Shown piece after piece: positions 18,600-27,189 of a stretch of DNA of 50,741 nucleotides. The notes beneath the pieces are model-generated. The model made no database searches, was not told where the DNA came from, and saw only the letters and a program-made list of their open reading frames with translations. The position numbers and the translations under genes were made by a program. Origin of the DNA: Leptolyngbyaceae cyanobacterium (GTDB lineage Bacteria; Cyanobacteriota; Cyanobacteriia; Cyanobacteriales; Aerosakkonemataceae); the NCBI GenBank assembly GCA_036703985.1, contig DATNQN010000074.1, positions 1-50,741 of the forward strand. Direction: 5' to 3'. Position 1 is the stretch's first letter. Each line of letters starts with the position of its first letter.

Positions 18600-19205
18600 A
18601 TGTTCCAGGCGCAAATCCAACCAATCAACGCAGAAGACTTACCAGTAGAGGAGTTTCGGTTCATCAAAGCACAAGTGGCAATGGCCAATTTATGCAGTGC
18701 TATTGAAGAAGATGAGGCATTCAAAGCTCAATTAACATCTGCCGAAACACCCCAAACTTTTTTCCAAATCGCTGCCGAAAATGGCTATGAGTTTAGCATC
18801 TCGGATTTAGAAGATACCTTACGATTGGCATTAGAACAGCCAGATCTCAACTTCGATGAATTCGACGACTACGAACTCAGCGAAGACGAATTAGAAATGG
18901 TAGCTGGCGGTACAGCCTTCCGGATGGCAGTTCAAAGAACCAGCTATTGGCACGACACTGGTATCCAGTTTAGTGGTAAGTGCTTTTACTTAGATAGTGA
19001 GGGTTTGGAAAGACGATCGACAGTAGTTAAGCTACTGAAAGTTATGGAAGAATGCGAATTTAAAGGCAATGGAGAAATTGTCTTTCGAGATACCGACGGT
19101 ATTAATGACGGACAGACTTCCGTGACGATGAAAGGCTTCGTTTATGGTAGTTCTATAAGTACTAGAAAAGTCGATTCCGCCGATTTTTCTTGGGAACTTT
19201 TCTGA
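18600..19205 (+). CDS. Nif11-leader RiPP precursor, copy 1
   Basis: A 201-residue precursor. Residues about 15-80 form a Nif11-like leader (FRFIKAQVAMANLCSAI, then ENGYEFSISDLED). An acidic stretch and the processing motif LSEDELEMVAGG follow, with Gly-Gly at 103-104. The predicted core is residues 105-201, unusually long at 97 residues, with only two Cys (128 and 152). It starts TAFRMAVQRTSYWHDTGIQF and shares a block with copy 2: SYWH-x-TG-I, then Cys-Phe, Met-Glu, KGN and D-x-DG. The start is supported by GAGAGAT upstream. It should be modified by the adjacent LanM and cut by the C39 transporter. The low Cys content means at most one or two thioether rings, so the product may not be a typical lanthipeptide. 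Confidence 0.88.
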   Translation: MFQAQIQPINAEDLPVEEFRFIKAQVAMANLCSAIEEDEAFKAQLTSAETPQTFFQIAAENGYEFSISDLEDTLRLALEQPDLNFDEFDDYELSEDELEMVAGGTAFRMAVQRTSYWHDTGIQFSGKCFYLDSEGLERRSTVVKLLKVMEECEFKGNGEIVFRDTDGINDGQTSVTMKGFVYGSSISTRKVDSADFSWELF

Positions 19206-19318
19206 TTAAACTTTGCCTTCGGTCTCTCCTTTTTTTCCATAGCTATCAGCCCATCGACATAGACAAAAATTACATTTTTATTTTAGAATAGGGTGCAAAT
19301 TCCTATTAATTTAACCGA

Positions 19319-19340
19319 GGTTTAATCGATCGATTAAACC
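19319..19340. promoter_or_regulatory. Perfect 22-bp palindrome upstream of precursor 2
   Basis: Two 11-base arms (GGTTTAATCGA and its complement) meet with no spacer, about 130 bases before the second precursor start. Perfect dyads of this size suit a dimeric repressor or activator. It lacks a loop and a following T-run, so it is not a typical terminator. Its centre overlaps the CGATCG core common in this genome, which contributes part of the symmetry. Confidence 0.5.
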
Positions 19341-19472
19341 CCTAATTTCATTTTTTTAGAAACACTTCAAGACATTAAGTTTCCGTGCAAAAATCACCAG
19401 TCTTGAATATTTCTCTAAAAAAATGAACCGATGTCAAATTCGCTCAACGCTCAAGCTAGCCGGGAGAGACCG

Positions 19473-20111
19473 ATGGTGCAAAAATTTCTTCAGCCAATCC
19501 AAGCAGAAGATTTACCAGCCGAAGATTTTCGTTTTATTCAAGCTCAACAAGCCATTTACGAACTGTGTAAAGCTGTATTTGAAAACGGCGATTTGAAGTC
19601 AGACTTACAAAACGCCAAAAGCCCCGAAACTTTTCTGAAAATTGCTCACGAATACGGGTATCATTTTACATTTTCGGACTTGCAATTTGCCATCGATTTT
19701 GCCTTGGAGCGAACCCATTTAAATAATACAATTTCTGACGAATTCGATGATTACGAACTAAGTGAAGAAGAATTAGAAATGGTGGCGGGTGGTACAGCGA
19801 CGAGAAGAGCAGTAACTAACAATAGTTATTGGCACTTTACTGGTATTTTAGTTAACCAGCAATGTTTTCACTTACTCGATCGATCGACGGAAGCACGCAA
19901 CACAATAGAAACGGCGATGCTCAATATGGAATTGTTTGTTTACAAGGGTAATAACCAAGTTGAAGCGATCGATTTGGACGGTCAATACTCTTCTTACATC
20001 ATCGAAAACATTAGCTATGATGGGCTAGCTGTTGGTTTATTACAGGATACTTCAGATCGAGAGGCATGGAGTAATTACTCGTCTGGTAGCATATTTAATC
20101 TGCTTCTTTAG
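19473..20111 (+). CDS. Nif11-leader RiPP precursor, copy 2
   Basis: A 212-residue paralogue of copy 1 from the chosen start. I prefer the ATG at 19473 because GGGAG lies 6 bases upstream and the protein then begins MVQKFLQPIQAEDLP, collinear with copy 1. An ATG at 19431 would add 14 residues. The Nif11-like leader covers about 15-80 and the processing motif LSEEELEMVAGG ends with Gly-Gly at 106-107. The core of 105 residues begins TATRRAVTNNSYWHFTGI and has a single Cys at 131, exactly 13 residues after the SYWH serine, as in copy 1. Core identity is high for about the first 65 residues and low afterwards. A hairpin at 20200-20237 probably ends the transcript. Confidence 0.88.
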   Translation: MVQKFLQPIQAEDLPAEDFRFIQAQQAIYELCKAVFENGDLKSDLQNAKSPETFLKIAHEYGYHFTFSDLQFAIDFALERTHLNNTISDEFDDYELSEEELEMVAGGTATRRAVTNNSYWHFTGILVNQQCFHLLDRSTEARNTIETAMLNMELFVYKGNNQVEAIDLDGQYSSYIIENISYDGLAVGLLQDTSDREAWSNYSSGSIFNLLL

Positions 20112-20199
20112 TGGATGGGTTGTATGCAAATTTTCTTCCTCTGCAAGGATGACAGTTAACTTCTCAATCATCAATTAGATAGGAATAGCGCAAAATTTT

Positions 20200-20237
20200 A
20201 GTTGCCTATAACGTCTTTACAAAAGTTACAGGCAACT
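20200..20237 (+). terminator. Hairpin terminator after the precursor genes
   Basis: AGTTGCCT at 20200-20207 pairs with AGGCAACT at 20230-20237. An internal TAAC/GTTA stem extends it after a single mismatch, leaving a 12-base loop. A T-rich stretch (TACTTTATT) follows. It lies 89 bases after the second precursor stop and before the exoprotein gene, so it plausibly separates these transcripts. The T-run is imperfect. Confidence 0.6.
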
Positions 20238-20468
20238 TACTTTATTATGGCTTGAGTTAGCCCAAAATTAAAAACTATATCGTAACTTACCATCTCGATC
20301 GTCTGTAACTTTATCAACATTTTTCCCGATCGAGCCAAAATAACCCGTGTTTAACAAAAAATTAACAAATAATAACAAATAAATTTAAATTGGTAATTTT
20401 ACGTAAAATATCTGCTAGCATTTGCTCAACCTGTTCAGATTCCTATTTTAACTAAGGCGACTTGTAAA
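20238..20468 (+). promoter_or_regulatory. Upstream region of the first hemagglutinin exoprotein
   Basis: An AT-rich stretch after the terminator with repeated ACAAATAA-type runs near 20360-20385. It should hold the promoter of the exoprotein gene. I see no clear -35/-10 pair or operator and no convincing small gene. Confidence 0.3.
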
Positions 20469-23249
20469 ATGTATGTTCTTGCTTACATAAGGAATTGCTG
20501 GAAATGGTTGATAAGTTCCTGGGTAATTGGACTCGTACTATCAACGCAGAATGCCGTAGCGCAACTAATCCCCGATGCCACATTAGGCAGTGAAAGCTCC
20601 CGAATTAATCCCTTACTCATCAACGAGCTTCCCAGCAATCAAATAAATGGAGGAGCGATTCGCGGCAGTAATCTGTTCCACAGTTTTCGGGAATTTAACG
20701 TAGGAGAAGGGCAAGGTGTATATTTTGGCAATCCAACCGGCATAGACAGAATTTTAACGCGAGTAACGGGCGGAAATATATCTCAAATTTTAGGAACTTT
20801 AGGAGTTTTAGGAAATGCTGACTTATTCTTAATTAATCCCCAAGGAATTCTGTTCGGCCCTAATTCCAGATTAGATCTGAACGGTTCATTTATTGGCAGT
20901 AGTGCGAGTAGTATCAAATTTGCCGATGGCGTAGAATTTAGCGCTACTAATCCCCAAACTCCACCGTTATTAAATATCAATGTTCCCATAGGTTTGCAAT
21001 ATGGGATAAATCCCGGTTCTACGATCGATCGCAGTACTGACGGGACTCAAGAACCAACCCTACAAGTGCCTCAAGGAAAGACTTTTGCCCTAGTAGGTGG
21101 AGACGTGCGGCTGGAAGGCGGCACCATCAAAGCATCCCAAGGAAGAATAGAATTAGGCAGCGTTGGGGATGATAGCTTAGTTAACTTAACTCCCATCGAT
21201 CGAGGTTGGGCGTTAAATTACGATCGCGTACAGAACTTTCGAGACATCAATCTATCCCAAGGAGCCATCGTCGATGCCAGCGGAGAAGGCGGCGGCGATA
21301 TCCAAGTACAAGCAAGAAGCCTCACCATGACAGAAGGAGCGGTACTTTATTATGCCAACCAAGGCTCCGATCCTGGTGGAAATATCGATATCACCACTAC
21401 CGAATCAGTAGAACTGATCGGCGGACTTAACCCGGCTTTTGTCGAGATACCTACTTACACCGAGATCTCGAACTTCACTCTAGGAAGTGGGACTGCTGGC
21501 AATTTGACTGTAAAAACCCAAAGATTAACCGTTCGAGATGGTGCTTTTATCGCTACCGTGGCTAACGGTGACGGTAATGCTGGCAACTTAACCATACAAG
21601 CTTCCGAATTAACGGAATTAGTTGGCATCGTGCCGGATCAACCTTGGTTACCTAGCGGTTTATTTACCCAAACCGTATCTCCCGATCCAGAAAATCCATT
21701 TTTTACCAGTAATGGGGGAAATCTCACCCTAGAAACAAAACGATTGATCGTCCGCGATGGAGCATTAATCACCAGCAATACGTTTACAGCAGGTCGAGCG
21801 GGCAATTTGACCGTCAGAGCTTCCGAGTCGATCGAACTGATCGGTACCAATCCCGACCCAACATTTTCAGGTGGTATTGCAGCAGGAGTCGAGTCAGGAG
21901 CTACTGGCAATAGTGGCAATTTAACTATTGAAACTAAGCGACTCACCATTCAAGGTGGAGGACAGATTGCCACTTCTACTTTTAGTGAAGGGAATGCCGG
22001 GGAATTGATTGTCAACGCCGCCGAGTCGATCGAACTGATCGGAGCCGCCCCAGATGCAAACATAAGGCAGGGTAGTAGTGGTTTATTTGCTTCCGCAGAG
22101 ATCGACACTGTTATTACAGGTGAGCCGGCTAAAGGTAGGGTAGGGGATTTAAGAATTACCACTGGCAGGTTAATTGTCCGGGATGGTGCGAGGATCTCAG
22201 CCGATAATTTCGGGTCAAATTTAGGCGGGGATTTAACAATTAATGCACAGCAGCTAATCGTGCAAAATGGTGGAACGGTTAGGGCTGGTGCTTTTGGTGA
22301 AGGCCCGGGCGGAACTTTAAACGCGAACGTTACCGATTTAGTGCAAATCAGTGGTAAAGGTACGCTTGGAGGTCAGGAAATTAACAGCGCTATATCAGTA
22401 CGCAGTGAAGGAACTGGAGGCGCTGGTAGCTTAGAGATCGATGCTCGCGCGATTCAACTGGATAATTTTGGTCAATTGACGGCTGATAGCAGCGCCGGTG
22501 AAGGCAACATCAACCTCCAGTTAGGGGAATCATTGATATTACGCCGCAATAGTGCAATTACCACCAACTCCACAGGCTCCGATCCGGGAGGCAACATCAA
22601 TATTAATACTGATAATTTAGTGGCTTTGGAAAATAGCGATATCACCGCTAACGCCGTGAATAGCCGGGGCGGTCAAGTCATCATTAATACTTCTGCGATC
22701 TTCGGAACGCAGTTTCGAGAGCTAGATTCACCCCTCACTTCTGACATTACTGCCACTTCTGATTTAGGAGCGCAGTTTAGCGGTACGGTAGAAATTAATA
22801 CGCCGGATGTCGATACTAGTGCTGGTTTAGTAGAGTTACCCGTTACGGTAGTTGATGTGGAAGGATTGGTTGCTAGAAACTTCTGCACTCCCGAACAAGT
22901 GGCAAACAGTTCTTTCGTAGTAACCGGTCGAGGTGGCTTGCCTCCCAATCCCAACGACGCCCTGACTAATGAGATCGTAGTTGTTGAGTGGGCGGGGCGG
23001 GAGCAGGGGAGCACAGGTGCAGGGGTGCAGAGGAGTAGAAGCGCAGGGGAAATACTTTCGGCAAAAAATTCTCCCCATTCCCCCATCCCCCCATCCCCCC
23101 ATCCTCTCTCACCCTCTCAGATTCGAGAAGCTCAAGGCTGGGTAGTAGCGGCGGACGGAAAAATTTTTTTGACTGACGAAGCGCCGAAAGTAACTTTTAA
23201 TAGTTCTGGTTTAATTCATCCCAGTTGTAGCCGATCGCAATCCAGATAA
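20469..23249 (+). CDS. Filamentous hemagglutinin-type exoprotein (TpsA), short form
   Basis: A 926-residue predicted secreted protein. An N-terminal signal peptide ends near NAVAQ (about residue 32). A TPS/hemagglutination-activity domain (about 33-290) follows, with GGAIRGSNLFHSFREFNV, LFLINPQGILFGPNSRLDL and SATNPQTPP. The middle is a beta-helix with about five repeats of the type LTVKTQRLTVRDGA separated by GN-AGNL-turns. The C-terminal module has TVEINTPDVD, a Cys in ARNFCTPE, VTGRGGLPPNP and GWVVAADGKIFLTD. A low-complexity insert (about 841-882) between the last two is encoded by G- and C-rich repeats. Export would need a TpsB/FhaC-type outer-membrane pore, which is not in the window. 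The CHAT gene follows closely, a common pairing in cyanobacteria. Confidence 0.92.
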   Translation: MYVLAYIRNCWKWLISSWVIGLVLSTQNAVAQLIPDATLGSESSRINPLLINELPSNQINGGAIRGSNLFHSFREFNVGEGQGVYFGNPTGIDRILTRVTGGNISQILGTLGVLGNADLFLINPQGILFGPNSRLDLNGSFIGSSASSIKFADGVEFSATNPQTPPLLNINVPIGLQYGINPGSTIDRSTDGTQEPTLQVPQGKTFALVGGDVRLEGGTIKASQGRIELGSVGDDSLVNLTPIDRGWALNYDRVQNFRDINLSQGAIVDASGEGGGDIQVQARSLTMTEGAVLYYANQGSDPGGNIDITTTESVELIGGLNPAFVEIPTYTEISNFTLGSGTAGNLTVKTQRLTVRDGAFIATVANGDGNAGNLTIQASELTELVGIVPDQPWLPSGLFTQTVSPDPENPFFTSNGGNLTLETKRLIVRDGALITSNTFTAGRAGNLTVRASESIELIGTNPDPTFSGGIAAGVESGATGNSGNLTIETKRLTIQGGGQIATSTFSEGNAGELIVNAAESIELIGAAPDANIRQGSSGLFASAEIDTVITGEPAKGRVGDLRITTGRLIVRDGARISADNFGSNLGGDLTINAQQLIVQNGGTVRAGAFGEGPGGTLNANVTDLVQISGKGTLGGQEINSAISVRSEGTGGAGSLEIDARAIQLDNFGQLTADSSAGEGNINLQLGESLILRRNSAITTNSTGSDPGGNININTDNLVALENSDITANAVNSRGGQVIINTSAIFGTQFRELDSPLTSDITATSDLGAQFSGTVEINTPDVDTSAGLVELPVTVVDVEGLVARNFCTPEQVANSSFVVTGRGGLPPNPNDALTNEIVVVEWAGREQGSTGAGVQRSRSAGEILSAKNSPHSPIPPSPHPLSPSQIREAQGWVVAADGKIFLTDEAPKVTFNSSGLIHPSCSRSQSR
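22991..23120. repeat. G-rich/C-rich low-complexity insert in the exoprotein gene
   Basis: The left half is G-rich (GGGGCGGGAGCAGGGG and similar) and the right half C-rich, with a period-8 tract of CCCCCCAT at 23080-23102. The halves are loosely complementary across an AT-rich centre, like a degenerate MITE or mini-repeat. It is translated in frame, and conserved protein sequence resumes on both sides. Confidence 0.75.
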
Positions 23250-23378
23250 GTAAGCATGAAAATTTATGGTTGAGACAAAGCTCCAAGAGTATTTTAAGTA
23301 AGTTTACTTGTCGTTACATACTTCTGTTTAGAAAGCACCTTTCTACTTAATGTTGTGAGGGAAGAAAGAAGTACAGAT

Positions 23379-26024
23379 ATGAAAATTAAAAAGTGGTTCA
23401 TCCTGATTTTGGGAATATTATCTTTTCTTTGTCCGATTTGGATCGAAAAGTCTCCTGCCAGTTCCCTGTCAAATTTAAATGGGAAACAAGTAAGTCAAAA
23501 AGTAGAAATCACTGGTTCTGCGATAGCGCAATTATCCCCCGTCCAGTCAAGTGGGGAATTAAACGCGATCGACTTAGAAGAACAAGCGCAAAAACTTTAC
23601 GAAACAGGGCAGTTCAGTCAAGCGATCGCACTTTTGCAGCAACTAGAAAATCGCTATGCTACTGGAGGCGATCGATTAGGGGAAGCGAGAGTTTTTCGCA
23701 ATCTAGCCTTGGTTTATCGGCAAACTGGCGAACTATCAAAAGCAGGTGAAGCCATTACTAACAGCCTGAACCGCTTACAAAATCAATCTAATACGACAGA
23801 AACCAAACGGCTTTTAGCCCAAGCTTTAGAAGTACGAGGGCTTTTACAATTATCGAGCGGACAGCCCGAACAAGCTTTAGATACTTGGAAACAAGCTGCT
23901 GTTACATACCAAGAAATTGCCGACAAGTGGGGAACTATTAAAACTCAGATCAACCAAGCGCAGGCTTTACGACGCATGGGTTTATATCGGCAGGCTCTCA
24001 ACAATTTAAACGCTCTCAATAATACTTTGCAACAGGAATCAGATAACCGGATCAAAGTAAAGGGATTGGAAAGTTTAGCTGTCACTCTGAGAGTAGTAGG
24101 TGAACTAGACCGCTCCCAAAAAACCTTCGAGCAAAGTTTGGCTATTGCTCAAAAAATGTCCGATCCTGAGTTAATGGGTTCTATTTTTTTTGGAATAGCC
24201 AACACGAATTTATTACAAAAAAAATCAGAATCAGCCCTTAATTATTATCAAAAAGCCGCCCAAATATCTAATTCTCCTTATCTAAAAATTCGAGCAAGAG
24301 TTAACCAAATACGCTTGTTAATAGATGAAAAGAAATGGCCAGAAGCGACTGAATTAATTACAGAAATTCAATCAAATTTAAATCTTTTACCACTTAGTCA
24401 AACTGCCATTAATGCTCGGATTAATTTAGCAAATAGCTTATTGAAAATGGGTAGAGAAGGCAACGTTTATCCCTTGTCTAAAGCGGAGATCGCCAAAATG
24501 TTAGCCACTGCGGTTCAACAAGCAGAAACTTTACAGGATCGCCGCTCTCTTGCTTATGCTTTAGGCAATTTAGGTAGATTGTACGAAGGAAATCAACAAT
24601 GGAAATCGGCGCGAGATTTAACTGAAAAAGCCACTATTTTGGCTCAAAGCATAAAAGCCGCTGATATTGCTTATCGGTGGGAATGGCAAATGGGAAGAAT
24701 TCTCAAACAGCAGGGCGATCGACAAGGTGCGATCGCAGCTTACACAGAAGCAGTAAATACGATCGCATCTATCCGCAGCGATTTAGTGGCTACTAGCTTA
24801 GAAGCTCAGTTTTCATTCCAAGAAAGCATCGAGCCAGTTTACCGCGAATTAGTAGAACTACTATTACCAGCAGGAGAACAAGTCGAGCAATCTACTCTCA
24901 AACAAGCACGGGATTTAATCGATTCCCTTCAAATCGCCGAACTAGATAACTTTTTTAAAGATGCTTGTTTGAAAATACAGCCAGTGGCTATTGATGAAGT
25001 CGATCCAAAAGCCGCCGTTTTTTCGACCATTATTTTAAGCGATCGCCTAGAAGTAATCGCTGCTTTACCCGGACAACCTCTGCGCCGCTATACAACTGTT
25101 TTAGAGCGAAAAGAAATCGAAGCCACCATTAAACAAGCTCGTAATGGTTTAACTGTTCCCAGATTACAACTTTCCATTAATAACTTCCTGAATCCATCCC
25201 AAAAGATTTACAATTGGTTAGTTCGCCCGCTCGAAACAGAATTGAAAAATCGGGGCATAGAAACTCTAGTCTTTGTTTTAGATGGCAGCCTGCGAAATAT
25301 ACCGATGAGCGCTCTTTACGACGGAAAAAACTATTTAGTTGAAAAATACAGCGTCGCAGTTGCTCCTAGTTTAAAATTAGTAGATGCTAAACCTTTAGAA
25401 TTAACTAAACTGGAAGTTCTTACTGCTGGATTAAGCGAAGCTCGTCAGGGCTTTTCACCTCTACCCGGTGTCAAAATTGAATTAGAAAAGATTGCCGAAG
25501 AAGTACCTAGCAAAACATTACTCGATCGAACTTTTACTTACCTTGAATTTAAAAACAAGCTGAAATTATCCTCGTTTCCCATAATTCATTTAGCCACCCA
25601 CGGACAATTCAGTTCCCAAATAGATCAAACATTTATTCTCACATGGGATGACCGCATTAATGCTAAAGATTTAGATACTCTTTTGCGTACTGATGCTAGA
25701 GAAAATCAATCGATCGAATTACTCGTTTTGAGTGCTTGTCAAACAGCATCGGGCGACAATCGAGCAGTTTTAGGCTTAACGGGAATGGCGATCCGCGCAG
25801 GGGCGCGTAGTACCTTAGCATCTCTGTGGAGCGTTAACGATGAAGCTACTGCTTCTTTAATGATTCGATTTTATGAAAAGTTAGCCAATTTGCGAGCGAA
25901 GTCAGGAGAAAGTTTGACAAAAGCAGAAGCTTTACGCTACGCCCAACAGTTGATGTTACAAGATAAAGAATTTTCCCATCCTTATTTTTGGGCAGCTTTT
26001 ATCCTAGTTGGAAATTGGTTATAA
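23379..26024 (+). CDS. CHAT-domain protein with TPR repeats
   Basis: About 881 residues from the ATG at 23379. This start puts a signal/TM segment (KKWFILILGILSFLCPIW) right at the N-terminus; a GTG at 23355 would add 8 residues. TPR-like repeats (about 60-430) contain YETGQFSQAIALLQQLE, LGEARVFRNLALVYRQTGEL and ALGNLGRLYEGNQQW. The C-terminal CHAT domain (about 590-880) is a caspase-like peptidase fold with His741 in HLATHGQF and Cys787 in LSACQTASGD, so the catalytic dyad is intact. It closes with RAGARSTLASLWSVND and HPYFWAAFILVGNW. The substrate is unknown. Its position after an exoprotein and before the export operon suggests a role in maturation or in signalling at the envelope (inference). 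Confidence 0.93.
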   Translation: MKIKKWFILILGILSFLCPIWIEKSPASSLSNLNGKQVSQKVEITGSAIAQLSPVQSSGELNAIDLEEQAQKLYETGQFSQAIALLQQLENRYATGGDRLGEARVFRNLALVYRQTGELSKAGEAITNSLNRLQNQSNTTETKRLLAQALEVRGLLQLSSGQPEQALDTWKQAAVTYQEIADKWGTIKTQINQAQALRRMGLYRQALNNLNALNNTLQQESDNRIKVKGLESLAVTLRVVGELDRSQKTFEQSLAIAQKMSDPELMGSIFFGIANTNLLQKKSESALNYYQKAAQISNSPYLKIRARVNQIRLLIDEKKWPEATELITEIQSNLNLLPLSQTAINARINLANSLLKMGREGNVYPLSKAEIAKMLATAVQQAETLQDRRSLAYALGNLGRLYEGNQQWKSARDLTEKATILAQSIKAADIAYRWEWQMGRILKQQGDRQGAIAAYTEAVNTIASIRSDLVATSLEAQFSFQESIEPVYRELVELLLPAGEQVEQSTLKQARDLIDSLQIAELDNFFKDACLKIQPVAIDEVDPKAAVFSTIILSDRLEVIAALPGQPLRRYTTVLERKEIEATIKQARNGLTVPRLQLSINNFLNPSQKIYNWLVRPLETELKNRGIETLVFVLDGSLRNIPMSALYDGKNYLVEKYSVAVAPSLKLVDAKPLELTKLEVLTAGLSEARQGFSPLPGVKIELEKIAEEVPSKTLLDRTFTYLEFKNKLKLSSFPIIHLATHGQFSSQIDQTFILTWDDRINAKDLDTLLRTDARENQSIELLVLSACQTASGDNRAVLGLTGMAIRAGARSTLASLWSVNDEATASLMIRFYEKLANLRAKSGESLTKAEALRYAQQLMLQDKEFSHPYFWAAFILVGNWL

Positions 26025-26143
26025 CGAAAAAACAGAAGGGAGCAGAAAAGGTTTTTAATTTAAGATAAAACCGTTGTAAAAATAAGCTATTTCTCAGTTT
26101 ACCCTTCTACCTCTCTTTCCCCTTTCCCTTTCCATTTCTTTCC

Positions 26144-27172
26144 ATGAACTCATCAATTTTTAAACTCGGTGACTTAAGCGTAAGCGATATCGAATGGCTC
26201 AAGGCTACAGCAACTAGCAAAACCATAGCTAAGGGTGAATTGCTGATTTGTCAAGCACAAAGCAGCAAAGAATTGTCTATTTTAATAGAAGGAGAATTAG
26301 CAATATTCGTGTCTGCTTCAGGGCGAGAAGAGCGGAAAGATGAGCGAGAAATTTCTACCCTCCAGAGTGGCGCAATAATAGGAGTAATATCCTTTATCGA
26401 TCGTCTACCCTCTTGGTCAAATGTGAAAGCAATTGAAGAGTCTACTCTCTGGATTTTATCGGATGAAAAACTTACCGCTAAATTAAAACAAGATGAAGGT
26501 TTTGCGGCTCGTTTTTATCAAACGATCGCTGCCCAAATTTCTAGCAAGTTACGTCGCATATCAAGTTTGTTAGTACAGAAACAAACGCTGAACGAACCAC
26601 CGTTAAGAAAAGTTTTATTCGTGTTTGGCATTTTAAACGATAGCGATATCGATTGGATGACTGACAATGGAAAGCGCGTCAACTCTCCCCCCAATACCAC
26701 TCTAATTAAACAAGGGGAAACTGTGGAATACCTGTATATTCTCCTCGATGGAACCTTAGCAGTTTCTATTACAGTTAGTGAAGGTGATGCCACAATAAGT
26801 AAAGAAGTTACTAAATTAGCTAGTGGCGAAATGGTAGGAGAAATGTCTTTTGTCGAGACTGGAAAAGCATCTGCTAATGTTAAGTCGTTTGAGGAATCGC
26901 TTTTGTTAGCGATTCCTCAGCAACAATTAGCCGCCAAGCTAAAAGAAGATATGCAGTTTGCCTCTCGGTTTTATCAAGCGATCGCAGTAGTTTTGGTCGA
27001 TCGATTGCGGGATGGCTTAGCTAGACGCGGTTATGGTTATATTTCCAATCTTTCCCAACTGGATGAAGATATTGAATATGAAGGTGAATTAGACCTGAAT
27101 ATTTTAAATCAAACAGCGCTAGCAGGAACCCGCTTTCAGTGGATGCTAAGGCGTGTTATCAGTAGTTATTAA
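26144..27172 (+). CDS. Tandem cyclic-nucleotide-binding-fold protein
   Basis: A 342-residue protein with two cNMP-binding folds (about residues 10-140 and 155-290), each with the beta-barrel and a terminal helix (LAAKLKEDMQFASRFYQAIA). The phosphate-binding cassettes are degenerate. In domain 1 GVISFIDRLPSWSNV lacks the Glu and the Arg. In domain 2 GEMSFVETGKASANV keeps the Glu but lacks the Arg. cAMP binding is therefore doubtful despite the cyclase in the window. It lacks a helix-turn-helix, so it is not a CRP-type regulator. It ends 17 bases before the HlyD start, so it belongs to the export operon. The NHLM ABC protein carries a similar N-terminal fold, which supports a structural role in the exporter. 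Confidence 0.85.
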   Translation: MNSSIFKLGDLSVSDIEWLKATATSKTIAKGELLICQAQSSKELSILIEGELAIFVSASGREERKDEREISTLQSGAIIGVISFIDRLPSWSNVKAIEESTLWILSDEKLTAKLKQDEGFAARFYQTIAAQISSKLRRISSLLVQKQTLNEPPLRKVLFVFGILNDSDIDWMTDNGKRVNSPPNTTLIKQGETVEYLYILLDGTLAVSITVSEGDATISKEVTKLASGEMVGEMSFVETGKASANVKSFEESLLLAIPQQQLAAKLKEDMQFASRFYQAIAVVLVDRLRDGLARRGYGYISNLSQLDEDIEYEGELDLNILNQTALAGTRFQWMLRRVISSY

Positions 27173-27189
27173 TCATTGTTATTGTTTCA

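Noticed and set aside
18420-18620. 66-codon minus-strand frame over the precursor 1 leader region
   Set aside because: It overlaps the precursor start and its ribosome site. AT-rich sequence easily yields such frames, and no family or ribosome site supports it.
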